Below the pieces are notes generated by a model. That model made no database searches, was not told the DNA's origin, and saw nothing but the letters and a program-made list of their open reading frames with translations. The translations under genes were made by a program, and so were the position numbers. Shown here piece by piece: positions 25,401 to 35,341 of a stretch of 64,000 bases of DNA. The DNA is taken from the NCBI GenBank assembly GCA_905221605.1, contig CAJNDS010002798.1, positions 133,437 through 197,436 of the forward strand, read 5' to 3'. Origin of the DNA: Symbiodinium natans (Eukaryota > Sar > Dinophyceae > Suessiales > Symbiodiniaceae). The number at the start of each line of letters is the position of its first letter. The first letter of the stretch is position 1.

Positions 25401-28400
25401 GCTCTTCTCAACACACCCCCGGGAAAGCACGCTCAACAAGGACAGTAAGCCCCACAACACCTCATGCCAAGACACGATTTCCAGCCACTCGCTGAAGTGC
25501 AGGAACTTTCGGGAGCCCCACATGTTGTCAGTGACAAAGCCGGCACCCGCAAAGAACAGAAGTGCACTCAGGAACCTTGGGGGGCACCAAGGGACATAAG
25601 GCAGCACTCCGCAAATGGCCCCGGGGGCCTTTGTAGATTGCAAGAGTCAAGTTAAGACCCAACCCAAAACGTGCTGTCACAGGGATGCCACAACCAAAGC
25701 TCTTCATGGCAACTGGTGCCTTCGGCCTTGAGCCCCCCAATAAACCCTAAACCCCTTGGGGGGGGGGGGGTGGGGCTGCGGCTCTCGGGGCTACTGGATG
25801 CTTCGGCACATGCACAGGCCAAGCAGCAGCTTGGGAAGGTAGTTGAAGTGTTCCACCGTGCTGAAGTAGGCTGCGCCGCAGAACCTACAGTAAGCGCCCT
25901 AGTTCTTCAGCAAGAATGCGGGAATGTTGTCCCCCTTATTTAGCCCATCAGGGGATTGCTACCTGATTCCCAAAATGCACTACTAAAACAAGTAAGTGTG
26001 GCTGTGTGCTCGAACCGCTTGTACGAGTGATTTAGGAGTTTCCAGAATTATTAGCCACCCTTTATGGCCCGGATGCAGCACAACTCCGCGTAAAAGCACC
26101 CCAAAAGGACCCCAAATTCTTGGAAACCCCATAACCAGAGCCTCGAGCATTTACTTTGCAGGACGTGAACAGGATTTAAGATTTTGGGGCTTCCGGTTTG
26201 TCCTGGGTTTCCCTACTACCCCCCTCTACACTACTCTAGGTTTCCCCCTTAAAAAACCTTATTTCGGCCTGATTATCCCTAAATGGCCTTAGATATCGGG
26301 GAATCCAAGGGGGCTAGCATAAGTAGCAGGGGAACCCATGAGTAGGGGGAGTGGCAGGATTCTTGCTACAGTTCAGGACCGGCTACGCTGCATCTGCGGG
26401 CTCAGGTCGGCACAAGGCGTAAATCATCCCGGCCCTGCGGTCATGCGCATTTCGCATGACTCCGTAGCCTGAGCACAGAGAGAGGTGTAAGGTCCGTGGT
26501 TTGGGTTTGGGCCTTAGAGTTCAGGGTTTAAGAGTTAGAGTTGAGGGGCGTAGCACCACTCTTCTACTATGCCACAGGCCTAAAGCGCGGCATAGATATA
26601 TCTCGAAGAAAAGGCCTACGCCCCACTCAAAAGGTCATTTCAGGAGAGCTTTAGGGTTTGGAGTTTATGGATCGGAACGGCCCTTTGCTTGGGATGCCAT
26701 AGACGGGAGACTGATGACATTGAACTTCAGCTGCATATAGCCGGTTGCAGAGCCAAAGCAGGCCAGAAGGTAGTTGAAGATGCCGAATTTGAGCGCTTCA
26801 TCATCTGTGGACACCTTCCTGAGGAGGATCCAGGATCCCCAAAACACATTGCTGCACTGCAGCGCGCAGTCCTATAGTTGTCATAGCTCAGTCCGCACGT
26901 GCGCTGCACAGGTAGAGACTCCTTCTGCGCATGTGCGATATCGCTTATCAGATACGAGTCGGTAGCTATAGTCCCCTCGTCTCTCGGTTCCGGCTACTGC
27001 AACAAACAGAGGCAACGAACACGTGAATAGGTCGAAAACTATGCAAACGTTCCACATGCCTATATGGCCAGATACGCATGAAGGCAAGTTGCAATGGAAG
27101 CTTGCTTTCAGTGGCGTGGAGTTTGAGGACGCAGTCCTCAGATGAAACCGACGAGTGCTCAACACACGTCAATCTGCCAAGAAGCAAAGATGCCTTTCTG
27201 AGCTCCTGTGGAGACAGACGAAGCTACATCTTACCTGGATCGCCATTGTTCTCCCAACACATCTCCTGTCGCCACCCAGCCTATCCTCATGACTATGCTG
27301 ATTCCTAAACCCTATACCCTAAACCCTAAACCCTGAACCCTAAACCCTAAACCTTAAATCCCAAACCCTAAACCCTATATGGAGTCTCAGGGTCCATAGT
27401 CGACACGACCAACATCACTGCAAGATTGGGCAGCGTTGCCACCCAAGCACTGAAGTTGATGTTCGCCACGGACCTGAGATCTTGGCCAGGATGGCTCTTA
27501 AAGCCCCCTCAAAAGTATTCCGAAACATAATAATCCGTTTAAACCCAACGCTTAATCCTCTTAAACATGAACAGTCGTCCCTAAACCCCGAACCCCAAAC
27601 CCTAAACGCCGAATCCTCGTCCCTAAACCCTAAACCTTCAACCCAAAACCCTAAACCTTAAACCCCAAACCCTAAACCCCAAACCCCAAACCCGAGGCCA
27701 GCAGACCCCAGGCTGTCCAGCCAGACGAGGTAGAAGGGCTCGTTCTTCACTTCAGGAAAGAGCCACCCTGCAACACCCAGATACTTCAAAGTAGGCGTGG
27801 GTTTAGGGTTTAGGTTTTAAGGTTTGGGGTTTAGGGTTTAGGGTTCAGGGTTTAGGGTTTAGGGTTTGGGTTTAGGGTAGGGTTTAGGGTTGAGGGTTTA
27901 GGGCTTCGGGCGGTTTACGGTTTAGGGTTCAGGTTTTAATTACAAGGTAACTCTACTGAGAGCCCGAATGAAGACCACCCATGAAGCGGACGTCATGGCG
28001 TGCAGTCCCAGCCTGCGTCTCGCACTGAGGCAGGGGTCTGGTCGGTCGCAACCGCGATCCTGAACTTAACCAGGAGGGGGTTTGGGGTTTAGGGTTTAGG
28101 GTTTAGGGTTTAGGGTTTAGGGTTTAGGGTTTAGGGTTTAGGGTTTAGGGTTTGCAGACTTCGCTTCTTGATGCCGTCGAGGCTCCCCCAGAAGATGGCC
28201 AAAGGCAACAGCAGCCCAAGAGGCATCATGATGGTGGGATTTCCGATGTGCAAAGCCTGTGCATGCAGTGCCGGACTGGACCCCAGATCCGAACGATATC
28301 GTAAGGTGCAAAGGATGAAGGTTGAGTCGGTTACAAGTGTCGGGATCGGGCCGAGGGTGTGTTGGGAACAGGGAGGGTGCGTGTTGGGAACTGGGCAGGC

Positions 28401-31400
28401 GTGAGTCAGGAACGCAGGGGGGGTGAGTCGGGAACAGGGCCCATGTGTACAGCACGCCCGGGGGTTGAGTTGGGCAGAATTGGGTTTCGGAGTGATGACC
28501 CTACTCTGCACTTTACGAGGCGAACACATCCGACGTGTCATGAACCCGCACACCAACACGCCGAATTGGTGTGCGGGTTCATGACACGTCGGATGTGTTC
28601 CCCTCGTAAAGTCTGCCCTTTGGAAGCTGAAAAGAAGACGGTAGACCCAACTCCAGGTCGTCGAAAGAGGCCGTAAAACAAACCTGCAGAGTAGGGTCAT
28701 CACTCCGAAACCCAATTCTGGGGGGCAGCCGTTCCCAACTCAACCGGGGCGTGCTGTACACATGAGCCCTGTTCCCGACTCACCCCCCCTGCGTTCCCGA
28801 CTCACGAATGCCCTGTTCCCAACACGCACCCCCCCTGTTCTCAACACGCGTGTGCCCAACACACCCCAGTTGCAACCAACACGACTAACATTCAAGGTGC
28901 AAATGCCGCCCCCCCCCCCTGCCAACTACAGAAAGTCTTCGAGATGCCACAACATTGCCAGTAACCCTCACAACCTGCAACAAGCACCACACAGGGCCAC
29001 ACAGGCACAGTCATCCAAAACAAGCGAAGCAGGGAACAAGCTGCAGTAGGGTGTCTCGCAGAGGCAAGTGCACTAAGTCTGCCTGCACATCTATGCACAG
29101 CGCAGCGTGCCTTGCAGAAGTAGAGTGCAATTCCGATAAAGGCAGCTGTGAAGAATTGTCGCGGGTCGAAGTCGCAGAACTTGATGGCATAGAAGAAGAC
29201 CTTGTAGCCGACGCACGCCAAGAAGGCCTGCCAAGTGCCGCGGCCCCATCACAGAGCCCCCTTGGCCCCTTCCATGCTCATACCATCCCTACACCCTCAC
29301 CCTAAACCCTAAACCCTAAACCCTAAACCCTAAACCCTGAACCCTGAACCCTGAACCCTAAACCCTGCCCACCCGTCCTCCGAGATGCTGTAGGGCATGT
29401 AGCTGACGTATCTCGTGAGCTTGAGCTTCCCGAGGACACTCCAGATGATGGCTGAAGGCAGGGCGAAGGTGGATTTGGGTGGGCAGGGGGGGGGGTTCAA
29501 GACTCAGGGTCCCTCCTGTGGAGGGGGCTTCTTATGAGAGCTTTCCCTTTCTGGGGCTACCTTATTGTTAGGAGTCCTGTGCGAGAAGGTATCTTCCTCG
29601 TACCCCTCCTAAACACCGGGGGAACCCGACGATGCACTGCACAATCTAAACCCTAAACCCTAAACCCTAAACCCTAAACCCTAAACCCTAAACCCTAAAC
29701 CCTAAACCCTAAACCCTAAACCCAATGGCTGTGACCAAGCCACCCAGCAGCAGCGTCGAGAAGGCCACGGCAAAGATGGTGGTCGCGCGGAGCTGTGCAT
29801 GGTACGACTCACACTCCTGGCATGGTCGAGCCATCCTAAAGCTGGGTTTAGGGTGTTTAGGGTTTAGGGTTTAGGGTTTAGGGTTTAGGGTTTAGGGTTT
29901 CGGGTTTCGGGTTTCGGGTTTAGGGTTTAGGGTTTAGGGTTTAGGGTTTAGGGTTAGTAAGGGTCTCTCCTTGGGACAGCAATGGGTCCCTAAGTCAGAA
30001 CAGCCCCGTGTCACAACACAGCAAAGCATGTTGCACATCCCGTCCTGGGGGTTTGCCAGGAGATGGTCACCTTGCAGAGTCCAAAAAAAGGACCCGATAA
30101 GCACCATGACACAGTCAAAGTGTCCATGCTCGAGGGGCTGGGGGAAGTACTTGATCCTTGATCAAAGTGCACTTGGAGAAGTCAGACGACAGCCCCAGAG
30201 CCCACATCTACGAGCACTGGCAGCATCTGGCCGTCTATCAGTGACTAGTAGAAGCTTCACAAGCAAGAACACCCAAAGCTCCAGAAAGCCACGAACTACA
30301 CTGCCACGTGCTCTAGTGCAAAGCGAAGATGCCCTTGCAGAAATACTTGGTGGGGTCGTTCTTCTTGAGCAGTCTGCCCGATGAACTTGAATAGCTCGCC
30401 TCGTCTGATCTGACTTGACTTGTGAGCCACGGGGCAAGCATTAAGGGGTATAAGGAGGGACCCCTAGAAGGGACCCTTAATCGTATTCCCCTATATAACC
30501 TCAATATATACCTTATGTAGTCCCTATATTCTGTTAGTCCCTTGAAAGTACCCTCACACGCCCTTGCAAAGTATGCAAGCCCCTGCCTGAGCAAGCTTTC
30601 GAGGGTGCATAATTTCAAGCAAACCGCCGCGTGCCACACAAGAACCGCTTGTCAAGGCAGCGTGCTTTACAAGAAGTCCGCTAGTCCCTGTGCCCGAGTC
30701 CAAATTTTGAAGTCCTAAAGCGATCCCAGGCGAATGCTTGGACAGCAGCATAGTCTCCAAGGACCAGTGATTTGGTGAGCTCCTGGCATGTGAATCAGGG
30801 CTCACTCAGGGTTTCGGGTTTTGCCTGTCCCGTTGTAGCACACACGCGTCCACACAGAGAGCGAGAGAGAGAGAGAGAGAGATAAAAAAAACAAAAAATG
30901 AAAAAATGAATGAATAAATAAATAAATAAATAAAGCGAGGGAGAGAGAGAGAGAGAGAGAGAGAGCGCAAGCTCAGCAGGCACGCTGACTTTGGGCGAAG
31001 ACTGTTACCCTGTCCCGGAATCAAGCCAGAAATGCATCCGAGATGGTAATCACCCAGTCGCCATAGAACACGGCGGGGTTGAGATCCGTCCCACCGATAG
31101 CAACCGGAATGCCAGAAATGACCGACATCAGCCCTCCGCCGATAAAGGAAGCCCTGAGGCTGCGTGGCACACCATTGGGAACCCTACGTGAAGACACATC
31201 GGCATGCCGTGCTTCGATGCTTACGCCGCGTCTGCGCTGTAGAGAGCAACTGAGGCATGGGCGCCAGGCACATTTTCACGCCCAGAGCTCGATGCGCGGC
31301 ATTCCGCTCCTCGCTGAAGATGATCATGCCGTAAGAGCAGCACATGCCAAACCTCAGATCACACATCGAAACCATCAGGAAGCCACCGTCTTCGCACTGC

Positions 31401-31509
31401 TTTTCGTAGCTGCGGTTTGGGTCATCCGACTCTTCGCTTTGAAAACGCCCGGGGGCATTAACATGTGGTTGATGAGCGCAGAGGCCAAAGCACCAGCAAA
31501 GGAGCCAAC
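13415..31509 (-). CDS. SulP (SLC26-like) anion transporter with STAS and cyclic-nucleotide-binding domains
   Basis: At least 30 short minus-strand exons assemble into a SulP-STAS-CNBD protein, an architecture known from yeast YGR125W-type transporters. Membrane exons include 31433-31509, 31054-31153 ([20 protein letters not shown]), 30071-30149, 29722-29816, 29369-29451 ([18 protein letters not shown]), 29111-29227, 28160-28256, 26712-26804 ([20 protein letters not shown]), 26414-26468, 25831-25884 plus 25476-25575 ([18 protein letters not shown]) and 25271-25375. STAS exons: 24011-24043, 23719-23796 ([13 protein letters not shown]), 23354-23408 plus 22688-22734 ([22 protein letters not shown]), 21911-21990, 21063-21129 and from 20053 ([16 protein letters not shown]). 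CNBD exons: 19549-19606, about 17935-18042 ([19 protein letters not shown]), 16917-16991, 16464-16538. Tail exons: 16063-16107, 15795-15863, 15226-15296, 14910-15013, 14494-14567, 14310-14361, from 13742, and 13415-13444 ending KLEEAWGGY then TAA. Most junction phases agree. Donors are GT, GC or GA (23354). It probably moves sulfate or another anion, with nucleotide-linked regulation inferred. The CNBD core between 17.9 and 17.0 kb and the N-terminus are incomplete. Confidence 0.85.
13441..14232. repeat. Dense TTTAGGG region between terminal SulP exons
   Basis: Three arrays (13448-13653, 13758-13970 and 13988-14228) with many unit variants (TTAAGGG, CTTAGGG, TTTGGGG, TTTCGGG, GGTTAGGG). The exon starting at 13742 is an island between the first two. 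Confidence 0.95.
14583..14902. repeat. Facing TTTAGGG and CCCTAAA arrays forming one intron
   Basis: TTTAGGG units at 14583-14673, about 110 bp of AT-richer unique DNA, then CCCTAAA units at 14787-14899. This is almost exactly the SulP intron between exons 14910-15013 and 14494-14567, so the intron has telomere-like arms in inverted orientation at both ends. Confidence 0.9.
15688..16040. repeat. TTTAGGG arrays on both sides of exon 15795-15863
   Basis: Arrays at 15690-15785 and 15888-16037. The second includes CCAGGGT variants. Here both arrays have the same orientation, an exception to the facing pattern. Confidence 0.95.
16464..18042 (-). CDS. Cyclic-nucleotide-binding domain exons of the SulP gene (exon detail)
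   Basis: Exon 17935-18042 gives the CNBD hallmark of a GD turn followed by LYLI.SG. Exon 16917-16991 reads [20 protein letters not shown], the phosphate-cassette region, where most family members have GE.....RSA; here the Arg is replaced within PSSS. So cAMP/cGMP binding may be weakened or lost. Exon 16464-16538 gives the final helix ([20 protein letters not shown]). The 16917 and 16464 donors are both GC. A further segment at about 17340-17440 ([20 protein letters not shown]) lies between them and may be an exon of this domain, but its junctions are uncertain. Confidence 0.65.
18080..18597. repeat. AT microsatellite (AGATATAT)n
   Basis: About 0.5 kb dominated by an 8-base ATAGATAT unit with TGGATATA and CGATATA variants, flanked by pure TA runs. 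It lies in the SulP intron just upstream of the CNBD exon. Long Tyr/Ile/Ser frames are spurious. Confidence 0.95.
22412..22502. mobile_element. Inverted-repeat element, family C (GGGAATGAGG)
   Basis: Left arm CTGGTTCTAAAGTAGGGAATG plus GAATGAGGGGCC, and right arm GGGCCCTCATTCCTCATTCC plus CTGCTAAGAACCAG. The inverted homology extends outwards beyond the GGGAATGAGG core into CTGGTTCT. The centre is TATATATACCCTTTAAGGG. It lies in a SulP intron. Confidence 0.75.
22570..22668. mobile_element. Inverted-repeat element, family A
   Basis: Degenerate left arm (GATCTTCCTCCTGATACAAA), intact inner palindrome GTCCTTCATAGGG...CCCTCTTAAGGAC, and right arm AAGGGGGAACATCCCAAG. Located in a SulP intron 20 bp from exon 22688-22734. 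Confidence 0.7.
22874..23040 (+). CDS. Plus-strand open frame inside a SulP intron, doubtful
   Basis: On the plus strand a frame reads [20 protein letters not shown], continues through [19 protein letters not shown] and stops at 23038-23040. Residue content is good and it could be a terminal exon, but it lies inside the SulP intron 22735-23353 on the strand opposite to every firm gene. The minus strand is also open there. Either chance or a nested antisense gene. Confidence 0.2.
23346..24043 (-). CDS. STAS domain 5' half of the SulP gene (exon detail)
   Basis: Three exons carry the first STAS strands: GHQSFMHI, then [13 protein letters not shown], then [16 protein letters not shown]. The first donor is GC (before 24011), the second GT (before 23719). 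The third is GA: exon 23354-23408 must end before GACACC for the next exon (22688-22734) to restore the STAS signature D.SAL.GMDASGA. If a GT were used eight bases further on, the frame into 22734 would be lost. This is one of the clearest GA-AG introns in the window, because the protein motif fixes the junction. Confidence 0.75.
23588..23715. repeat. TTTAGGG array
   Basis: About 17 TTTAGGG units ending 4 bp from STAS exon 23719-23796. A CCCTAAA array lies on the other side of that exon at 23851-23916. Confidence 0.95.
24086..24165. mobile_element. Inverted-repeat element, family B (CCGAAATTAGGGGTACC)
   Basis: Left arm GTTTCCGAAATTAGGGGTACC and right arm AGGGTCCCCTATTTTCGTAAA pair imperfectly around an AT-richer centre. 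It lies in a SulP intron next to the first STAS exon. Related copies are at about 12.49-12.58, 36.80, 51.15 and 59.66 kb, with a fainter one near 3.49 kb. Confidence 0.7.
28340..28870. repeat. Large inverted repeat (about 0.5 kb hairpin) in SulP intron
   Basis: Left arm from about 28350 (GGAACAGG, GTGAGTCGGGAACAGGGC, TGTACAGCACGCCC, TTGGGTTTCGGAGTGATGAC, CGACGTGTCATGAACCCGCA). The right arm carries the complements in reverse order to about 28865. The turn is at about 28553-28572 (ACACCAACACGCCGAATTGG). Occasional mismatches and an insert on the right arm (28617-28690). Lies between SulP exons 29111 and 28256. Confidence 0.85.
29639..29957. repeat. CCCTAAA and TTTAGGG arrays flanking SulP exon 29722-29816
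   Basis: CCCTAAA at 29646-29722 runs directly into the exon and forms its GT donor on the minus strand. TTTAGGG at 29845-29955 lies on the acceptor side. Confidence 0.95.
30858..30965. repeat. (GA)n and (AAAT)n microsatellites
   Basis: GA runs at 30860-30882 and 30942-30964 flank an AAAT/GAAT tetranucleotide tract at 30883-30935. In a SulP intron. Confidence 0.9.
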
Positions 31510-32021
31510 CTGGCACAAAGGATTGGAAGTAGGAATGTAGTACTGTTTTTGGTGAAGTGTGTATATTGTTTACTTGAATATCAATCTATTTATTTATTCA
31601 TTTCTTTATTCATGCTTCTGGTGAGTGTTCGCATGAGGACACTAGCAATGAATACCCTAGTTGACGGTGCATCAGCGGTCACTCTTGTCATCGCTGGTGC
31701 AAGTCGCTCTCGCTCTCAGGCGGCAATGGTGTTGCCGTCGTTCACAGTAATGACACTTCGTTGCCCGGGATAGCACATCCTAAATCCTAAACCCTTCACC
31801 ATACCCTATACTCACAATGAAGGACTGAGGAATTGATGAGGTCATGCTGCAAAGCAGCAGTTGTTGTAGCTCAGGACCCTTTTTAAGTCATAGACCTTTG
31901 TAAGAGCATGTCAACCCATGTGGAACGGTTGAGGGGATGGGGTTTGGGTGTTTTGGGCTTAAGCTGTAAGCCGCAGGCTGGCCCTAATGGGCTAGCCCCT
32001 GAGTCTAGGGCTGTAAGGGTT

Positions 32022-32256
32022 GGGTTTAGGGTTTAGGGTTTAGGGTTTAGGGTTTAGGGTTTAGGGTTTAGGGTTTAGGGTTTAGGGTTTAGGGTTTAGG
32101 GTTTAGGGTTTAGGGTTTAGGGTTTAGGGTTTAGGGTTTAGGGTTTAGGGTTTAGGGTTTAGGGTTTAGGGTTTAGGGTTTAGGGTTTAGGGTTTAGGGT
32201 TTAGGGTTTAGGGTTTAGGGTTTAGGGTTTAGGGTTTAGGGTTTAGGGTTTATTGT
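32022..32256. repeat. Longest uninterrupted TTTAGGG array
   Basis: About 32 tandem TTTAGGG units with essentially no variation. Such homogeneity suggests recent expansion or addition compared with the variant-rich arrays elsewhere. Confidence 0.97.
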
Positions 32257-32403
32257 TTAGGGTTCAGGCTTTAGGGTTCAGGGGGCTGAAGCGACATTAG
32301 GGTTCAAGGTTAGGGGGCTGTTCCTGATGAAAAACTGCATCCAACGCGGGCAGGCCTTTGATTTGTTCAACTGCTCCGCATTCTGGTGATCCTGGGGCCA
32401 ACT

Positions 32404-32575
32404 GCTCACCATATTAAGGCACTTTAGGGGCTTATAAGTGGGTTATAAGTACAGCTAGAGTACCCTAAACCCTAAACCTAAACTCTAAACCCTAAACCCT
32501 AAACCCTAAACCCTAAACCCTAAACCCTAAACCTAATAAGTACCATGAACCTCCAAGTAATTCAGGTCACCAGAC
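32404..32575. mobile_element. Inverted-repeat element, family D, interrupted by a telomere-like array
   Basis: The right half of family D is recognisable: GGGGCTTATAAGTGGGTTAT and AGTACAG first, then, after a CCCTAAA array at 32462-32532, ATAAGTACCATGAACCTCCA. In the 38.2 kb copy the same two blocks are separated by only about 20 bp of other sequence. Confidence 0.7.
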
Positions 32576-32652
32576 CAGCGGTGCAGGATGCCAAGACATT
32601 TGCGCCCCGTCTCTTGAGCGCAGCTGGGACAGCCCGGCATGCGCTATAGGTG
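32575..32652 (-). CDS. Candidate upstream exon (SulP N-terminal region?)
   Basis: Minus strand: after TATAG an open frame starts with a Met and reads MPGCPSCAQETGRKCLGILH, then RWSG before GTGACC. It lies between the two long TTTAGGG/CCCTAAA arrays of 32.0-32.8 kb, upstream of the SulP membrane exons. It could be N-terminal coding sequence of that gene, but no phase test is available. Confidence 0.3.
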
Positions 32653-32663
32653 CACAAAGAGGT

Positions 32664-32818
32664 GGTTTAGGGTTTAGGGTTTAGGGTTTAGGGTTTAGGG
32701 TTTAGGGTTTAGGGTTTAGGGTTTAGGGCTTAGGGTTTCGGGTTTAGGGTTTAGGGTTTAGGGTTTAGGGTTTAGGGTTTAGGGTTTAGGGTTTAGGGTT
32801 TAGGGTTTAGGGTTTGGG
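32664..32818. repeat. TTTAGGG array
   Basis: About 21 units with one TTTCGGG variant. It faces the CCCTAAA block at 32462-32532 across the candidate exon 32575-32652. Confidence 0.95.
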
Positions 32819-33469
32819 GCCTGCACAGCAAAACCGGACAAATATAAGTCCTGGCCAGCTCCGACAGGCTCCATGAGCGAAAGCGGCCTGGGACGGCAAC
32901 ACAAGGTCAAGGCATTGGAATGCAGAAGGCAGTCAACGACTGCTTCCCCCTCGTAGCTGTCGTAACAATCGGAATGCACATGAGTAATGCTTTGCACGGC
33001 ATTGCGAGTGTTGGCTGGCACTGAATGCACTCTCCTGTGCGCCAGACATGCTGCAGACCGTTGACATCTTCAGCTAAGCCACGAGATCATCCGCTTTAGG
33101 GCTCCAGTGTGGTGAGAGACTTGTTCGAGCGACTGCGCGAGATTTCGTGTGTCCTTCAAGAGGTCTGTTCAGCACCACTCTGGCTGAAACAGTGTTCGTG
33201 CACATTTGCAACTATTCAACTAAAGAATAGCCGTCTGCTGGGACCCGAATTTACGACAACCTCATCCATCAACAGGGCCCATCGAGCAGCCCAAAGCCAC
33301 ACCTGACGAACACAAACACCTGAGGAACACCAGACTTAGGGTTTGGTTTTAGGGTTTAGGGTTAGTTTAGGGTTTAGGGTTTAGGGTTTAGGGTTTAAGG
33401 TTTAGGGTTTAGGGTCTAGGGTCTAGGGTCTAGGGTCTAGGGTTTCGGGTTTTTGGCTTAGGGAGGTGT

Positions 33470-33587
33470 CCCGTCCTGGCCATGGATCAGCGTATGCAAG
33501 TGGGCGCTATCCTTGGCCAGCATAGGGTCCGACCGCAGCCACTCAGGCCGGAATCCTACTTCATCACCACCGTCACAGATGTCTACA
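33470..33587 (-). CDS. Candidate upstream exon, acidic
   Basis: Minus-strand frame reading VDICDGGDEVGFRPEWLRSD and on through HLHTLIHGQDG, free of stops, flanked by a CCCTAAA-type stretch upstream (33.59 kb) and a TTTAGGG stretch on its low side. Good protein composition. Likely a cytosolic N-terminal exon of the SulP gene or of a gene just upstream. Confidence 0.4.
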
Positions 33588-33599
33588 ACTAAAACCCCT

Positions 33600-33860
33600 A
33601 AACCCTAAAACCCTAAACCCTAAACCAAGTAACCATTCTAGCTGAGCCTCCGCCCTGGCAGCCAAGTCCTGGCTTTCACTCTTGTAGTCACCCTTCAGCG
33701 CCATGGCCCTTTGTAGGCCCTTGCCAGGCGTATGCCGGGAATAGCTGACTTGAAGACTACTAAGAAGCTGCTGGTAGTTCTGACGTCTCGTTCCTGAGGC
33801 TGAGAAGCTGGAACCGGGAAGGCAGCACAACTCAACGTCTCTGAAGTATGCTTTGGCCAT
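33600..33860 (-). CDS. Candidate N-terminal exon with start codon
   Basis: The minus strand has an ATG at 33858-33860 followed by an open, mildly basic frame (RQNYQQLLSSLQVSYSRHTP, then KSESQDLAARAEAQLEWL) that runs into a CCCTAAA-derived stretch at 33.6 kb. It could be the first coding exon of the SulP-STAS-CNBD gene, giving a soluble N-terminus, but the link to 33470-33587 is not proved. The exact splice sites are not fixed. Confidence 0.35.
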
Positions 33861-34070
33861 TCGGTGGAAACCCTAAGCCCTAAACCCTAAACCCTGAACC
33901 CTTACTCTAAACCCTAAACCCTAAACCCCAAACCCTAAACCCTAAACCCTAAACCCGTCAAGCAAGGTTGCGGAAGTAGGCAGACTCAGGACCGACACGT
34001 TTTTCATGGGCACTACCTCATAGGGTACGTGTAGTCAAGCCAAGGACCTAGGAGTCCACGCTCAGGCTCA

Positions 34071-34195
34071 AGGGTTTAGGGTTTAGGGTTTAGGGTTTAG
34101 GGTTTAGGGTTTAGGGTTTAGGGTTTAGGGTTTAGGGTTTGGGGTTTGGGGTTTGGGGTTTGGGGTTTGGGGTTTGGGGTTTAGGGTTTAGCCCC
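34071..34195. repeat. TTTAGGG/TTTGGGG array
   Basis: TTTAGGG units followed by a homogenised run of six TTTGGGG units. A similar switch to TTTGGGG occurs at 10.34, 14.08 and 50.38 kb. Confidence 0.95.
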
Positions 34196-34596
34196 TGACA
34201 AGCTTTTGAACTCAGACGTGATTAGTTTGCAGGGGTCTGGACCAATGGCAGCAGCGCCGACGGGCACTGCGCCGCAACTCTATCTGAGACAAGCGCGCTG
34301 GCCCGTGCAACAAAAAAGGGCCCTCTCACCGTGCTCCCCAACAACGGGGGATTGCACCAAAGGGTGGCCCTTATCATTGCGCGAAGTTGTTAAAATTTCG
34401 CTTCTGGCTCAATCAGCTGACAGCTCGATGCTCTGGAAGAGGATGCGATGTAATTGCCCTAATTTACCACCACGACTTGAACCAGGGTCAAGACTTCATA
34501 GAACATTCCTCGAATTCTTGCTTGCAGTCTCGGAGGCTCAGGTCCAGCAGAATGGCGCTCTGCGCCTACCACACATGGAGACCCAAGTTAAGTCGG

Positions 34597-34728
34597 GTTT
34601 AGGGTTTAGGGTTTAGGGTTTAGGGTTTAGGGTTTAGGGTTTAGGGTTTAGGGTTTAGGGTTTAGGGTTTAGGGTCCAGGGTTTAGGGTTTAGGGTTTAG
34701 GGTTTAGGGTTTAGGGTTTAGGGTTCAG
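34597..34728. repeat. TTTAGGG array
   Basis: About 18 units with one CCAGGG variant, between two regions with no firm exon. Confidence 0.95.
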
Positions 34729-35281
34729 TACCTGAGGGTCGTACCTATACTACCTGCCGCCTGTTCCTCTCTACACTGGACATCCCGGCGCAAACTGGAA
34801 AACTCCGGAAGCTTGCCCGGGCTAATGGCTCTCCTCCAGAAAGCTCCGGCAGATGTGAGTCGAAGACTCCCAACTCTCAAGCGACCCAGGCTGCGATCAT
34901 TTGCGCAGCCGACGTGGGACGGATGCTGCCTGTAGAGCAGGCTGTGGGAGAACCCACACGACTGCAGAGACTGGCCTGCACCTCTACCCGACAGACTCAG
35001 CACACTTCATAAAACGAGCCCGCGGGGGCCGGAAAACTGGGGTCCTCTCAAAGAAACTCCGGGAACCGGAATCCTCACAATGCTGCACTCCGTGCGTGTT
35101 CTGATAGAGAGACCCATAACACTGTACAAGAACTTCTTAAGAGCAATGTTCCACGCCATCCGAAGCCCCCGGCGAAGCCTAGAAACTGGCTGCTTCGAGC
35201 TGCCAGCCCCTGTTCACTCTTGGAGTGGGCCGCGCCGCGGGCTTGTCTTTTCCAAGCTCTGGGGGGTCTTCGGTCACTCAC

Positions 35282-35341
35282 AGCTGAGGCTACGCGGGAG
35301 GAAGTCGTCTGCGCCAAATTCCTGCTCCAGCTTCTTCGCCT
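35282..35341 (-). CDS. Isolated coding exon
   Basis: A 60-base minus-strand exon with acceptor CCAG and a textbook donor GTGAGT. It reads AKKLEQEFGADDFLPRSLS. It lies between the SLC4 3' end (37.1 kb) and the SulP 5' region (33.9 kb), so it belongs to a short gene in between or to an end of one of these two. Family not recognised. Confidence 0.45.
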
